In this document: one piece after another, positions 24,743-34,096 of the stretch | Layout of the letters: each line of letters starts with the position of its first letter | Position numbering within the stretch: position 1 is the first letter of the stretch | NCBI RefSeq assembly: GCF_002156705.1 | Contig: NZ_CP019893.1 | Span: forward strand, 3,038,001 to 3,102,000 | DNA from: Natrarchaeobaculum aegyptiacum | GTDB lineage: Archaea > Halobacteriota > Halobacteria > Halobacteriales > Natrialbaceae | DNA length: 64,000 nucleotides | Reading direction: 5' to 3' | The notes under the pieces: generated by a model | Databases searched by the model: none | What the model was told of the DNA's origin: nothing | Seen by the model: only the letters and a program-made list of their open reading frames with translations | Translations under genes and position numbers: made by a program

Positions 24743-26290
24743 TCAGTCCCCGATCCAGTCCGCGAAACTCCCCTCGAGCAGGGTCTCGCGCTGGCGAGCG
24801 ACGTACTCGCGTTGCATCGTGGTGAGGGCATCGGGGAAGTCGGCGCCGTCCTCGAGCTCCCGTCGGACGCGGGTACACTTCCAGCCCGCGGGCGTCTGGG
24901 ATTGTCTGATGCGCCGTCGAAGGGGATACAGGTACTTCGCGGCCTCTTCCTCGGTCAGCCCGCGATTGACGAGGCCGGCCTCGGCGTGGGTGAGCAGGTC
25001 GTCGTACAGCGCGACGGTCTCGGTGGTCTCCTCGCCGTCCTCGCCGATCCACGCGAGGTCAGCCTCGAGTCCGTCCCGCATGGCGGCGTAGAAGTTCTCA
25101 CGCGCTTGCCCCCACTCGAGTTCGATGACTGGATGGTCGAGTTTGGGCAGGCTCTCGAGCAGGCCGGCGAAGGCCGCGAGGAAGGAGATGGAGTCTCGGA
25201 CGGTCGGCTGGGCGGGCAGTGGACGGAACTCGATCCGGGCGTTTGCAGCCGACCGCGTCGGTCCGTCGAGCACTGGACGAACCCACCGCCAGTAAGTGCC
25301 GTGTTTCCGGCGGAAGTGCGCGAACCGATCGTCAAAGCGGGTGCCGGGGTCGACCGGCATCGGAACGATGGTGTCGTCGGTCGCGATCCGCTCGACGGCC
25401 TCTTCGAGCGGGCCGACGTCCCGCGGGAACCGTACTTTGCCCTCCGCGGCGTCGGGGTCGTTGAGGACGGTCTCGAAGACCGAGATCCGGTGTTCCATCC
25501 ACGCGTCCTCGAGGATCTGCTCACCGGAGACGTCGTCGTAGAGATCGGCCGGAAAAAACGGCGAGTTGACCCCGAGTGCAAGCAGCGGTCCGGCGATCCG
25601 GAGGGCGTAGTTGAAGTACCGCGGGAGATCCGGGGCGTGAGGCACCTGGTAGTGGGGCTGGATCGACGTGATGAGGCTCTCGGGCATCACGGTGTCGGCC
25701 TCGAGGGTGACGTTCGGTGCGTCGACGACCATGCCCGGGTTCACGGCCTCGGCGTTGGCCATCGCGTGATAGCGGTCGTTGGCGCTCATGTTGGCCGCGA
25801 GTCGAAGCGTTCGTTCGGTGTCTCCCCCGTCGGTCACCGTTCGCTCGATACTCTCGGTGAGGTAGGTGTCCGCCGTCTCGCCCTCGGGCGGCAGCGTCCA
25901 GAGCCCGTCGCTGACCAGCCCCATACCGTTGCGTTCGGTCACGTCGAGGGCGGCCTCGAGTCGGGCTTTGACCTCCGACTCCGTCGCCCGCAGTCCGTGG
26001 GCGTTCAGTGGTTGCGGGCTCGTCGTCATCTCGGCGTTGTGCAGGCCGAGTTCCTTCTCGAAGCCGATGAGTTCGAGCAGTCGACGCGGAACGCGCCGGA
26101 GCGAGGCGTCCTCGTCTTTGACGGCGTAGAACTCGCACTCGAGGCCCACGATCGCCTGCGGGTTATTGAACACGTCTTCCTCGACGGCCTCCATGATCAC
26201 CTCGGCGTCGGCTTCGGCCCGGCGGCGGAATTCCTCCGGATCGACCGAGAGCAGGTTCGCGACCTCGTCGGCGAGTTCTTCCGCTGACAT
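24743..26290 (-). CDS. GCS2-type glutamate-cysteine ligase-like protein
   Basis: A 515-aa ligase-like protein. IVGLECEFYAV and LGLHNAEMTTSPQPLN hold the acidic metal/ATP ligands of the GCS2 carboxylate-amine ligase fold, and LAANMSANDRYHAMANAEAV, SIQPHYQVP and ARIEFRPLPAQPTVRDS match later core segments. GCS2 enzymes join glutamate to an amine, and haloarchaea accumulate gamma-glutamylcysteine as their thiol. I do not know whether this protein is the gamma-glutamylcysteine synthetase or a longer relative with another amine. The last 100 residues are basic and may be a lineage extension. It is apparently a single gene. Confidence 0.8.
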   Translation of the reverse strand: MSAEELADEVANLLSVDPEEFRRRAEADAEVIMEAVEEDVFNNPQAIVGLECEFYAVKDEDASLRRVPRRLLELIGFEKELGLHNAEMTTSPQPLNAHGLRATESEVKARLEAALDVTERNGMGLVSDGLWTLPPEGETADTYLTESIERTVTDGGDTERTLRLAANMSANDRYHAMANAEAVNPGMVVDAPNVTLEADTVMPESLITSIQPHYQVPHAPDLPRYFNYALRIAGPLLALGVNSPFFPADLYDDVSGEQILEDAWMEHRISVFETVLNDPDAAEGKVRFPRDVGPLEEAVERIATDDTIVPMPVDPGTRFDDRFAHFRRKHGTYWRWVRPVLDGPTRSAANARIEFRPLPAQPTVRDSISFLAAFAGLLESLPKLDHPVIELEWGQARENFYAAMRDGLEADLAWIGEDGEETTETVALYDDLLTHAEAGLVNRGLTEEEAAKYLYPLRRRIRQSQTPAGWKCTRVRRELEDGADFPDALTTMQREYVARQRETLLEGSFADWIGD

Positions 26291-26432
26291 AGTCCCCGGT
26301 GCGCTCCCGAGCCTCTTGAATGTCCGTCACTCGAGTTGGCCAGTGTCGGGTCACGTTCGCGTGCCAGTCGCCTGCACGGCGGGGTCGACGACCTACCACA
26401 AAGCACTTGTTCGATTTCCAACTTGTGGACCT

Positions 26433-27410
26433 ATGAGACGCCGGGAAGTCCTCGCTGGCACAGCAGTCGGAATCACAGCACTGCTCGCCGGCTGTGCAGG
26501 TGACTGCCACGGAGGTGACGGCGTCACCTTCGAACCGGTCGATCCCGAGGAGGTCGTCGACCGTGAAGTAACGACCGACGTCGGCACCGGGGACAGACCA
26601 ACGCTCCTTGCCAACCTCGCAACCCGAACGCTCGCCGGTGAGACTCCCGAAGTCGAGACGACCGGTGGCTCGCCGCTCTCCTGGCTCACGTACGCCGAAC
26701 GCGACGGCACGATCTACGAGATCCGTGAGGAGACCGTCGACGAGGGGACAGTCACCGCCCCCGAGTACGACCTCTCTCGGGACCGCGAGATGGACGACGA
26801 CGTCGGCGCTGCCGAAACGCTCGCCTACGAGGACCTCCCGCGTCACGACCGCTGGCGGGCGACCAGTGGCGGGGCGTTCTACTTCGACCACCTCGAGTCG
26901 ATGTCGTTCACGCGGACGTCGGTCGTCGCTGGCTACCTCGACGAACGGCGCCAGGAGACCTCCATCCTCGCTGACGGCGTCGACGCCGACTACCTCGAGT
27001 ACGACGGCTCGGTCGCCAGACTCGAGCACAGCGGCGAGGGGAGTACGGACGCCGCTCGAATCAGGTACGACGTCGACCCCGTCGCCGAAGACGCCGCGGA
27101 GTTCGCCGACTACGTCTTCGCCGACCGCGGGGCGACGCTCGAGAATCCGAGCGAGAACCTCGAAGAATTTCTCGCAGAGGTGAAAGAGGACGGTGGCCGG
27201 ATGGACGTCTGCGGACACGAACTCGACGACGACGAGGCCGAAGCCGAGGAAGCGCCGCGACGCGAAGCCGTCGAGGAACTGCGCGCGACCCTCGAGGATC
27301 TCGAGGAAGAAGCCGACGCCGGGAACGGTGGCCCACCTGGATCGGGGATCGACTACCTGCGGTACGAGGGACAGTGGTACCGTGTCGGGACCGACACTTG
27401 GGCGGTGTGA
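26433..27410 (+). CDS. Tat-exported lipoprotein, unknown function
   Basis: A 325-aa protein. The N-terminus MRRREVLAGTAVGITALLAGC is a twin-arginine signal ending in a lipobox (LLAGC), so it is expected to be a membrane-anchored exterior lipoprotein. The mature part is acidic with no recognised enzyme motif. Two Cys follow the lipobox (CAGDC). A Glu-rich helix near the C-terminus (EAEAEEAPRREAVEELRATL, then EDLEEEAD) may form a coiled coil, and the end, YLRYEGQWYRVGTDTW, is a beta-hairpin-like motif. It runs in the same direction as the DNA ligase gene 80 bp downstream. Confidence 0.85.
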   Translation: MRRREVLAGTAVGITALLAGCAGDCHGGDGVTFEPVDPEEVVDREVTTDVGTGDRPTLLANLATRTLAGETPEVETTGGSPLSWLTYAERDGTIYEIREETVDEGTVTAPEYDLSRDREMDDDVGAAETLAYEDLPRHDRWRATSGGAFYFDHLESMSFTRTSVVAGYLDERRQETSILADGVDADYLEYDGSVARLEHSGEGSTDAARIRYDVDPVAEDAAEFADYVFADRGATLENPSENLEEFLAEVKEDGGRMDVCGHELDDDEAEAEEAPRREAVEELRATLEDLEEEADAGNGGPPGSGIDYLRYEGQWYRVGTDTWAV

Positions 27411-27489
27411 CCCCGGGACACGGAGTGTTGATCGGTGTGTCACCCAAATCTCAGAACCGTTTTACCCCCGACGGCGAAAGCCCCAGTCG

Positions 27490-29247
27490 ATGGAGTTTGC
27501 CACGTTCGCCGACCGTGCTGGGGCGATCGACGCCGAGTCCGCCGACCTCGAGATCGTCGATCACGTGCGCGCGTTGCTCGAGGACGTCGGCGAGAACGGC
27601 GCGGCGGCTGGTTCGGACGGGGAGGCGACCGATGCGGGTCCCGAGGCGATCGAGATCGTCGCCCGGTTCGTCCAGGGGCGGGTCTTCCCCGCATGGGATT
27701 CGACCACCCTCGACGTCGGCCCGTCGGCGTGTTACGAGGCGATCGCTCGCGCGGCCGGGACGAACGTGAGCGCGGCGGACGTCGAAGAGCGACTCGCCGA
27801 GACGGGCGAGATCGGTGCGGTCGCGGCCAGTTACGACTTCGGCGGCCAGCAGGGACTGGCCGCGTTCACCGCGGGAGACGACGCTGAAGCCCTCACCGTC
27901 CGCGAGGTCTACGAAACCCTCGAGACGCTGGCCTACACCGACGGCTCTGGAAGCCAGGGCCGGAAGGTCGACCTCCTCTTTGGCCTGTTCAATCGGTGCT
28001 CGAGCGAGGAGGCCCGCTACCTCGCGCGACTCGTCCTCGCGGAGATGCGCATCGGCGTCGGCGAGGGGACGGTCAGAGATGCCATCGCGGCTGCCTTCGA
28101 CGTCCCCGCTGATCAGGTCGAGCGCGCGTTGCAGGTGACCAACGATTACGGACAGGTCGCCCGTATCGCCCGTGACGACGGGCTCGAGGGGCTCGAGGAA
28201 GTCGACCTCGCGGTCGGTCGCCCCGTCCAGGCGATGCTCGCCCAGGCCGGGACCGTCACCGACGCGCTCGAGGAGTGGGACGACGCCGCCGTCGAGCGGA
28301 AGTACGACGGGGCCAGAATACAACTGCACCACGACCCCGCTTCGAGTGACGACTCCGGCAGCGAGACGCGCGTCTTTTCGCGTAACATGGAGGACGTCAC
28401 GGCCGCCCTCCCTGAGGTCGTCGAGTTCGCCGAGGGGACCCTCGAGTCGCCGGTGATCCTCGACGGCGAGGTGGTCGCGATCGACGACGGCGGGGACCCG
28501 CTCCCGTTTCAGGAGGTCCTGCGGCGATTCCGCCGCAAGCACGACGTGGCGAAAGCGCGCGAGGACGTCGCCGTTCGGCCCGTCTTCTTCGACTGCCTGC
28601 ACCACGATGGGGAGGACCTGCTCGAGTGCCCGCTTCGGGACCGTCACGAACGGCTCGAGTCGGTGCTGACGGCCGGGAGCGAACCCGACGTCGACCCCGA
28701 AGACGTCGAGGGCCTCTCCCTGCTCTGGCTCACCGACGACGCCGACGAGATCGAGGCAATCGACGCCGACGCGCTCGCGGCCGGCCACGAGGGGATCATG
28801 CTCAAGAACCCGGAGTCGACGTACTCCCCGGGCCGACGCGGGAAGCACTGGCGCAAGCGCAAACCCGACGTCGAGACGCTCGACTGCGTCGTCACCGGTG
28901 CCGAGTGGGGTGAGGGCCGCCGGGCGACGTTCCTCGGCACGTTCGAACTCTCGGTACGCGACGGCGACGCACTCGAAACGGTTGGCAAGGTCGCCACCGG
29001 AATCACCGACGAGCAACTCGCGGAGCTGACCGAGCTGCTCGAGCCCCACATCGTCACAGCGGAGGGAACGACCGTCGACGTCGAACCCGCGGTCGTCTTC
29101 GAAGTGGGCTACGAGGAGATCCAGCGCTCGCCGACCTACTCGTCGGGCTACGCGCTCCGGTTCCCCCGGTTCGTCGGCGTTCGATCGGACAAAAGTCCGG
29201 CGGACGCGGACACGCTCGAGCGACTCGAGCGGCTTCACGGGGCGTGA
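27490..29247 (+). CDS. lig: ATP-dependent DNA ligase
   Basis: A 585-aa archaeal replicative ligase sealing Okazaki fragments. The DNA-binding domain at residues 1 to about 230 ends with LLFGLFNRCSSEEARYLARL and LAEMRIGVGEGT. Motif I, VERKYDGARIQ, contains the adenylated Lys at about residue 271. FSRNMEDVTAALPE, ILDGEVVAI, FFDCLHHDG, GHEGIMLKNPES and WRKRKPD are motifs III-V, and the OB domain follows. The start at 27490 is set by the conserved N-terminus MEFATFADRA and a TATA-like GTTTTAC at 27459-27465, about 27 nt upstream, so the message is leaderless. It lies downstream of the lipoprotein gene but has its own promoter. Confidence 0.94.
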   Translation: MEFATFADRAGAIDAESADLEIVDHVRALLEDVGENGAAAGSDGEATDAGPEAIEIVARFVQGRVFPAWDSTTLDVGPSACYEAIARAAGTNVSAADVEERLAETGEIGAVAASYDFGGQQGLAAFTAGDDAEALTVREVYETLETLAYTDGSGSQGRKVDLLFGLFNRCSSEEARYLARLVLAEMRIGVGEGTVRDAIAAAFDVPADQVERALQVTNDYGQVARIARDDGLEGLEEVDLAVGRPVQAMLAQAGTVTDALEEWDDAAVERKYDGARIQLHHDPASSDDSGSETRVFSRNMEDVTAALPEVVEFAEGTLESPVILDGEVVAIDDGGDPLPFQEVLRRFRRKHDVAKAREDVAVRPVFFDCLHHDGEDLLECPLRDRHERLESVLTAGSEPDVDPEDVEGLSLLWLTDDADEIEAIDADALAAGHEGIMLKNPESTYSPGRRGKHWRKRKPDVETLDCVVTGAEWGEGRRATFLGTFELSVRDGDALETVGKVATGITDEQLAELTELLEPHIVTAEGTTVDVEPAVVFEVGYEEIQRSPTYSSGYALRFPRFVGVRSDKSPADADTLERLERLHGA

Positions 29248-29407
29248 TCGAGAAGTTCAGCGTCACCTGCCGACTTCTGGAGCGACGATTCCGTAGACGA
29301 GTGCGGCGAGACCATAGTCTTCTGGCGAACACCAGTCGAACGCACCATCCGGAACCCACAGCCGGCCTCGAGCCCGATCTGGGGTGAGAAGCGAAAGAGC
29401 AGCCGAT

Positions 29408-31732
29408 TCAGAGTTCGGGAACGGTCATGTGGAATCCTTCCGACTGGGATTCCACGAGACAGAGGTGATAGCCCTGTTTCCGGGAGACGTTGACGTAACT
29501 CGCCTTCGAACTTCGGCTCAGGAAGCCACTGCTCGTGGCCTGCTCGGTTACCTCGAGCGCGCCCGGTTCGAAGTAACTCGAGGTGACGGCGATGGCTGCT
29601 GCGAGGTCCGGGTAGTTGGCCTTGACGGCCGAGGCTGCCTCCTCGAACCCGCGGAGGAGGTCCTCGCTGGCCGGTTCGCGGGAGTCGTTGACCGTGACGA
29701 CGAGGAGGGGATTGCCCATCTTGTCGTAGGCGACGACGTCGAACGAGACGTTCTCGGGGACGTCCTCGGTATCGTCGTCGGCGAGTGAGACCGAGCCGTT
29801 GATCTCCGCGCGGTCGATCCGCGGGATGGCGTCGTAGAGGTCCCCCAGTCGATCCGCCTGACCGGTGTCACGGATCTCGTAGAGCAAGACGGCCGTGAGC
29901 CAGTCGACGAACTGGTAAACGAGGGTTCCGGTGAGGAACTGTTCGTAGGGCTGGCCGTCGACGGCGACGTCGCCGTCGTCGAATTCCGTGTGGTGCTCGA
30001 GGTGAAGGTTCCCGGCCACCTCGGCCCGGTCGGCAGCGCCGTCGTGTGCCGTCAGCAACGTCGGCTCGCTCTTCGAGGCGTACCGGACGAAGAGGTTGGT
30101 CCCGGAGAGCGCCCGCTCGGGGGCGAGTCGCTGGCTGGCCGCCTGTGCACCGCCGGCAGCGCCGTCGCTCTCGAGACGAGACTCGAGGTCGTCGATGCGG
30201 GCGGTGAGTTCCTCGACCCGATCGGTCAGTTCCTCGTTTTCGGCTTCGAGTCGGTCTCGTTCGGCCTCGAGTCGCTCTGCTTTCGTCGCGAGTTCCGCAC
30301 GCTGTTCTTCGAGGGACTCGAGACGGTCTCTGATCGGTCCCTCGGCGTCACCCGCAGACTGTTGTGGCGACTGGCTGGTCGTGCCAGCACCAGCGCCGGT
30401 GGTCCTGGGACTCGATCGAGCGTCACCCGTGGGGCGGGACGGTTGCTGGTCGGCTCGAGCCTGACGATGTGACTGGGTCTGCGACTGTGACTGCGTCTGG
30501 GCCCGGCCCTGGGACTGGGACCGAGACGCGCCGGCTGCACTCCGCTGGCCGCTGTTCGGCTGCCGCCGGGCCATCGTCTGTCCACCCTGAGACGGTGTGG
30601 AGCCGGACGCTCGACTCGAAGAGCCGTCGTCCCCTGTCTGGGTCGTCATCTCCGGATCGATCGATGGGATCGAGCGCGTCTCTCGCCACTGTTCTTCCTC
30701 TTCGAACCGCTCTTCGAGCCCTGCATCTTCGTCGGCCTCCTCGCTCGCGTCGTCGCCCACGCTCGAGGCTGGCTCGTCGACGTCGTCGTCGGTCCAGGAG
30801 ATGTCGCTTTGCTCGAGTTCGGCCGCCGCGGCCTCGACTTCCTCCGGATCGAGCGTCGAGTCGGTCGACCCCGCCTCGGCAGGCTCGCTGTCGGTCGTCG
30901 AGACGGTCAGTCCCGGGTCGTCACGCCGGTCGCTCGAGCGTGCTGTTGGCTCGTCTGCAGGGTCCACATCGGCCGGACTCGAGGCCGTGATCCCCGACGG
31001 ATCGTCGTCGGGTGTGGGCTCGGTCGCGGTGATCCCTGCCGGGTCGTCGTCGAGCGAAGCCGAACTCGAGACGCCGGTCGCGTCGACGGCGTCGCCTGGT
31101 TCGCCACCGGCCTCGCTCGATGGATCGACGCCACCGGTCCCGGCTGGTGGCTCGGAGTCGGACGCGTCGTCGCTATCGTTGGCCGCCGGGTCGTCGCTCG
31201 GAACGTCGGTTACCTCGACGTCGACGTCGACGACCTCGTAGATGCCGACCTCGTCGGCGGCGCGTTCGAACGCTTCGTCGCCGGTCTGCAACCGTTCGGC
31301 GTTTCCGATGAACGCGGCTGCCATCCGTCGGCCACCGTAGTAAACTGCGTAGTAGTCACCGCTCAGGACGTTCTCGCTCAGTTCGACGTAGCCGGTGAAC
31401 GAACCGTCCTGAAGCGTCTGGTCGACCTCCTCGAGCGAGGTGTCGTTCGTGTAGTACTTCGCTCGAGTGTCACCTCCCTGTGATTTCATCGAGAACAGGA
31501 GCGGTAGCGACGGGTGTGGCGCCTCGTAGACGGTTCCCGACGCCGCCTCGAAATCCTCGAGGTCACCGCCGAAGACGCCGACGATCCGGCCGTTGAGTAC
31601 GAACAGCCACGTGCCCGCCGCGGTGACGGCCCCCGAGAATCCCTTCGCTGTGAGATCAGAGAGCCCGTCGTAACCGCCACTAAACGGGCGAGAGTCCCAT
31701 TGCTCGACGCGCTCTTGCGTGCGCGAGTCCAT
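29408..31732 (-). CDS. Haloarchaeal multidomain coiled-coil protein (DUF7527-like)
   Basis: A 774-aa cytoplasmic protein. The N-terminus (residues 1 to about 170: AVTAAGTWLFVLNGRIVGVF) is a beta-rich domain. An acidic low-complexity region and a Gln/Ser/Arg-rich stretch (about 390-460) follow. A coiled coil (about 465-520) leads into a C-terminal domain (about 540-774). In the last domain SFDVVAYDKMGNPLLVVTVN followed by FEEAASAVKANYPDLAAAIAV resembles a PD-(D/E)XK nuclease core, but the expected E-x-K is T-x-N, so catalysis is doubtful. Function is unknown; it may be a degenerate nuclease-fold regulator or scaffold. The RxS/QxQ linker may phase-separate or bind nucleic acid. Confidence 0.8.
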   Translation of the reverse strand: MDSRTQERVEQWDSRPFSGGYDGLSDLTAKGFSGAVTAAGTWLFVLNGRIVGVFGGDLEDFEAASGTVYEAPHPSLPLLFSMKSQGGDTRAKYYTNDTSLEEVDQTLQDGSFTGYVELSENVLSGDYYAVYYGGRRMAAAFIGNAERLQTGDEAFERAADEVGIYEVVDVDVEVTDVPSDDPAANDSDDASDSEPPAGTGGVDPSSEAGGEPGDAVDATGVSSSASLDDDPAGITATEPTPDDDPSGITASSPADVDPADEPTARSSDRRDDPGLTVSTTDSEPAEAGSTDSTLDPEEVEAAAAELEQSDISWTDDDVDEPASSVGDDASEEADEDAGLEERFEEEEQWRETRSIPSIDPEMTTQTGDDGSSSRASGSTPSQGGQTMARRQPNSGQRSAAGASRSQSQGRAQTQSQSQTQSHRQARADQQPSRPTGDARSSPRTTGAGAGTTSQSPQQSAGDAEGPIRDRLESLEEQRAELATKAERLEAERDRLEAENEELTDRVEELTARIDDLESRLESDGAAGGAQAASQRLAPERALSGTNLFVRYASKSEPTLLTAHDGAADRAEVAGNLHLEHHTEFDDGDVAVDGQPYEQFLTGTLVYQFVDWLTAVLLYEIRDTGQADRLGDLYDAIPRIDRAEINGSVSLADDDTEDVPENVSFDVVAYDKMGNPLLVVTVNDSREPASEDLLRGFEEAASAVKANYPDLAAAIAVTSSYFEPGALEVTEQATSSGFLSRSSKASYVNVSRKQGYHLCLVESQSEGFHMTVPEL

Positions 31733-31819
31733 AGTTCAACAAGCGTGAACCGGAACAAATACTTTTGGCTACTATTCTCGAATCCGATACGTTCAACGTA
31801 CCGTCGAGTTCTCCCGGAA

Positions 31820-32098
31820 CTAGATTTTCGATTGCGCATCCTCGGCGAGTTCTTTCATGCGCTTGCCGATTCGGCCGGCACTCGAGAACTCGTCTTCGCT
31901 CATGGCCTTGGCCAGTGCGTTCCCGAGGACGAAGACGGCGTGTTTGTGCTCGCTCTTCGATTTGTGTACGTGGGAGGGGTCGACGTCGAGTTCGTGGTAC
32001 TCGTCGAAGAGACTCTCGTCGACCTCCTCTCGCTCACTGAAATACTCCATGATGATAACGAGTTCTTCGTGAAGCTCGAGGAGTTCGTCCTTGTGCAT
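31820..32098 (-). CDS. UPF0058 family protein
   Basis: A 92-aa small helical protein. MHKDELLELHEELVIIMEYF is the UPF0058 signature at the N-terminus, followed by VDPSHVHKSKSEHKHAVFVL and a C-terminal helix with KRMKELAEDAQ. The ATG at 32098 is chosen because the longer frame has unrelated sequence before it. Function is unknown, but the family is widespread in archaea and the His/Lys-rich stretch suggests ligand or RNA contact. It lies in the same direction as the coiled-coil protein gene upstream. Confidence 0.85.
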   Translation of the reverse strand: MHKDELLELHEELVIIMEYFSEREEVDESLFDEYHELDVDPSHVHKSKSEHKHAVFVLGNALAKAMSEDEFSSAGRIGKRMKELAEDAQSKI

Positions 32099-32235
32099 GG
32101 ACGGCCGTAGGAACGGTCTGGGCTTAAGGATTGTGTGCATGGCGGTCGCAAAACGTGAACAGTCGACAATATTCTTCACCGGTAGTGTCAGAGAACCTTC
32201 TCACAGGGAACGGTGAAAGTCGCCAGCAGGACGAG

Positions 32236-33390
32236 TCAATCGTCGGCGGGGAGGTCGGTCCGGTCGCGCTGGCCCGCCGGGAACCAGGCCAGGTCGTGGT
32301 CGGCGGTGACGCGGACGGCGACGCGTTCGTCGAGGTCGATGTGATCGGAGTGGTTGTGCATACACTCGATCGTCTCGTCGGAGTCGAGTTCGACCCGGTA
32401 GAGGACTGTCGGACCGAGATACCGTCGATAGACGACCCGACCGTTTGCCTCCGCCTCGGTGGCCGGATAAGCGGTAACGTCGTCGGGGCGGACGAGCAGG
32501 TCGATCTCCGTGCGATCGTACTGCTGGGCGAGCCCGTTGACGTCGTCTCTGAGCACCCGGCCGATGGCCGTGTCGACGTGATCGCCGTGGACCGTTCCCG
32601 AGAGGAAACTCGCGTGACCGAGGAAACCCGCGACGAACCGCGATTTGGGGTCCTGAAAGACCCGCTCTGGCACGTCGATCTGCTCGATCTGGCCGTCGTT
32701 CATCACGGCGACGCGATCGGAGATCGACAGCGCCTCCTCCTGATCGTGGGTCACCGAGATAGCCGTCACACCAGTCTCTTTGATGATCCGTCGGACCTCT
32801 TCGCGCATCTCGACGCGCAGGTCCACGTCGAGACTCGAGAACGGTTCGTCGAGTAACAGCATCTCGGGTTCGGGAGCGAGCGAGCGGGCGAGGGCGATCC
32901 GCTGTTGCTGGCCACCGGACAGTTCCTCGGGGTAGTGGTCGCCGTGACTCTCGAGGCCAACGAGCTCGAGCAGGTGTGAAACGCGGGCGTCTCGTTCGTC
33001 TGCGGCCCATTCGGAGAGACCGAACGCGACGTTCTCACGGGCGGTGAGATGAGGAAAGAGGGCAAATTCCTGGAAGACGACGCCGACGCCGCGCTCTTCC
33101 GGGGGAACGAATCGACCGTTGCCGGCCACGTCGACGTCCTCGAGTCGGATCTGACCGGCCGAGGGCTTCTCGAGGCCGGCGATCAGCCGGAGCGTCGTGG
33201 TCTTGCCGCAGCCGGATGGACCGAGCAAGGTGAGAATCTCGCCGTCGCGCACCTCCAGTGAGAGGTCGGTGATGACTTCCTGACCGCCGTACCGTTTCCT
33301 CACGTCGTCGAGTTCGAGGACGACGTCCTCGACGGTCTCGGCCTCACGGTGCGGCTCGTCGGTCGTCGAACGAAGGTGTGCGTCGGCCAT
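32236..33390 (-). CDS. Iron(III)/polyamine-type ABC transporter ATP-binding protein
   Basis: A 384-aa importer ATPase of the FbpC/PotA group. Walker A is GPSGCGKTTTLRLIAGLE near residue 58. The Q-loop follows, then signature LSGGQQQRIALARSLAPEPE, Walker B MLLLDEPFSSLDVDLR, H-loop VTHDQEEAL, and a C-terminal TOBE-like region (about 285-370). No permease or substrate-binding gene is adjacent, so it is an orphan ATPase that must pair with proteins elsewhere. An inverted repeat TTTAGGC-AG-GCCTAAA at 33442-33457 just upstream looks like an iron-dependent repressor site. It is therefore probably an iron-uptake ATPase. Confidence 0.9.
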   Translation of the reverse strand: MADAHLRSTTDEPHREAETVEDVVLELDDVRKRYGGQEVITDLSLEVRDGEILTLLGPSGCGKTTTLRLIAGLEKPSAGQIRLEDVDVAGNGRFVPPEERGVGVVFQEFALFPHLTARENVAFGLSEWAADERDARVSHLLELVGLESHGDHYPEELSGGQQQRIALARSLAPEPEMLLLDEPFSSLDVDLRVEMREEVRRIIKETGVTAISVTHDQEEALSISDRVAVMNDGQIEQIDVPERVFQDPKSRFVAGFLGHASFLSGTVHGDHVDTAIGRVLRDDVNGLAQQYDRTEIDLLVRPDDVTAYPATEAEANGRVVYRRYLGPTVLYRVELDSDETIECMHNHSDHIDLDERVAVRVTADHDLAWFPAGQRDRTDLPADD

Positions 33391-33441
33391 GGTCGTGTGT
33401 GTGTCGTATCGCCCCCCGATCGAAGGCGGCGCTCACTATAA

Positions 33442-33457
33442 TTTAGGCAGGCCTAAA
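33442..33457. promoter_or_regulatory. DtxR/IdeR-like operator upstream of the ABC ATPase
   Basis: Perfect dyad TTTAGGC-AG-GCCTAAA. TTAGG half-sites are typical of DtxR-family metal repressors. It lies between two TATA-like strings and 52 bp before the ATG at 33390. Outer arms ACTATAA (33435-33441) and TTATAGT (33462-33468) extend the symmetry. Repression by iron is inferred. Confidence 0.6.
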
Positions 33458-33502
33458 ACACTTATAGTTGCCGGTTAGTTCGCGACCGTGGGAGCGTCCC
33501 GA

Positions 33503-33985
33503 TCAGAGTTCGACGCCGCTCGGGATCAGGCTGTGGCCACGCAGGAGGCTTCCGTCCTCGTCGTAGACCAGAAACGTCCGTTTGTCGTAGGTCACGAACG
33601 GCGTTTCGTCGTCGCTTTCCTCGAGGGTGATCTCGACTTCGTAGCGGCCATCGGCGTCGCTTTCGGCCTCTCCGTATCCACGGGCCGCCGAGATGAACTT
33701 CAGGACGTCGTCTGCATCCTCGTTCAGTTCGAGGATGAACTCGCCCGTGATTCGATTGGTAACGCTGACGACCCCCTCGACTCCCTCCTCGAGGGGCCCC
33801 TGGAGGCGCAATGCGACGTCGGTCTCGCCGGCCTCGAGGAGGTCACCGTCGGGGCCGGTAAGGCGCTCGCGAAGCATCGTCGACGGGCCCGTGAACTCGA
33901 TCGATACCGAGGGTTTTCTCGGTTCGTCGTCGGTCTCGACCCAGTCGACGTCGTCGACGTCTAACGTGAAGTGCTCGCGCCTCAT
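33503..33985 (-). CDS. DUF5793-like haloarchaeal protein
   Basis: A 160-aa protein with no signal peptide. MRREHFTLDVDDVDWVETDD begins the conserved part (start at 33985 rather than 34198). It is mostly beta strands with VSIEFTGPSTMLRERL, VSVTNRITGEFILELN and VTYDKRTFLVYDEDGSLL. The tyrosine/asp-rich core fits haloarchaeal DUF5793, whose function is unknown. No catalytic residues are evident. It lies divergent to the DUF7542-like gene at 34097 and downstream of the iron-box region. Confidence 0.78.
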   Translation of the reverse strand: MRREHFTLDVDDVDWVETDDEPRKPSVSIEFTGPSTMLRERLTGPDGDLLEAGETDVALRLQGPLEEGVEGVVSVTNRITGEFILELNEDADDVLKFISAARGYGEAESDADGRYEVEITLEESDDETPFVTYDKRTFLVYDEDGSLLRGHSLIPSGVEL

Positions 33986-34096
33986 TCCGTACACTCGGGT
34001 TAGGGCTCCCGCCGTATGAACGTAACGCACAGCGTGGTCGCGTGCCGGGATTTCGTCGACCGGAGCGTTTTCGTCGGCAGGCAGCGTAGCGGCCAC

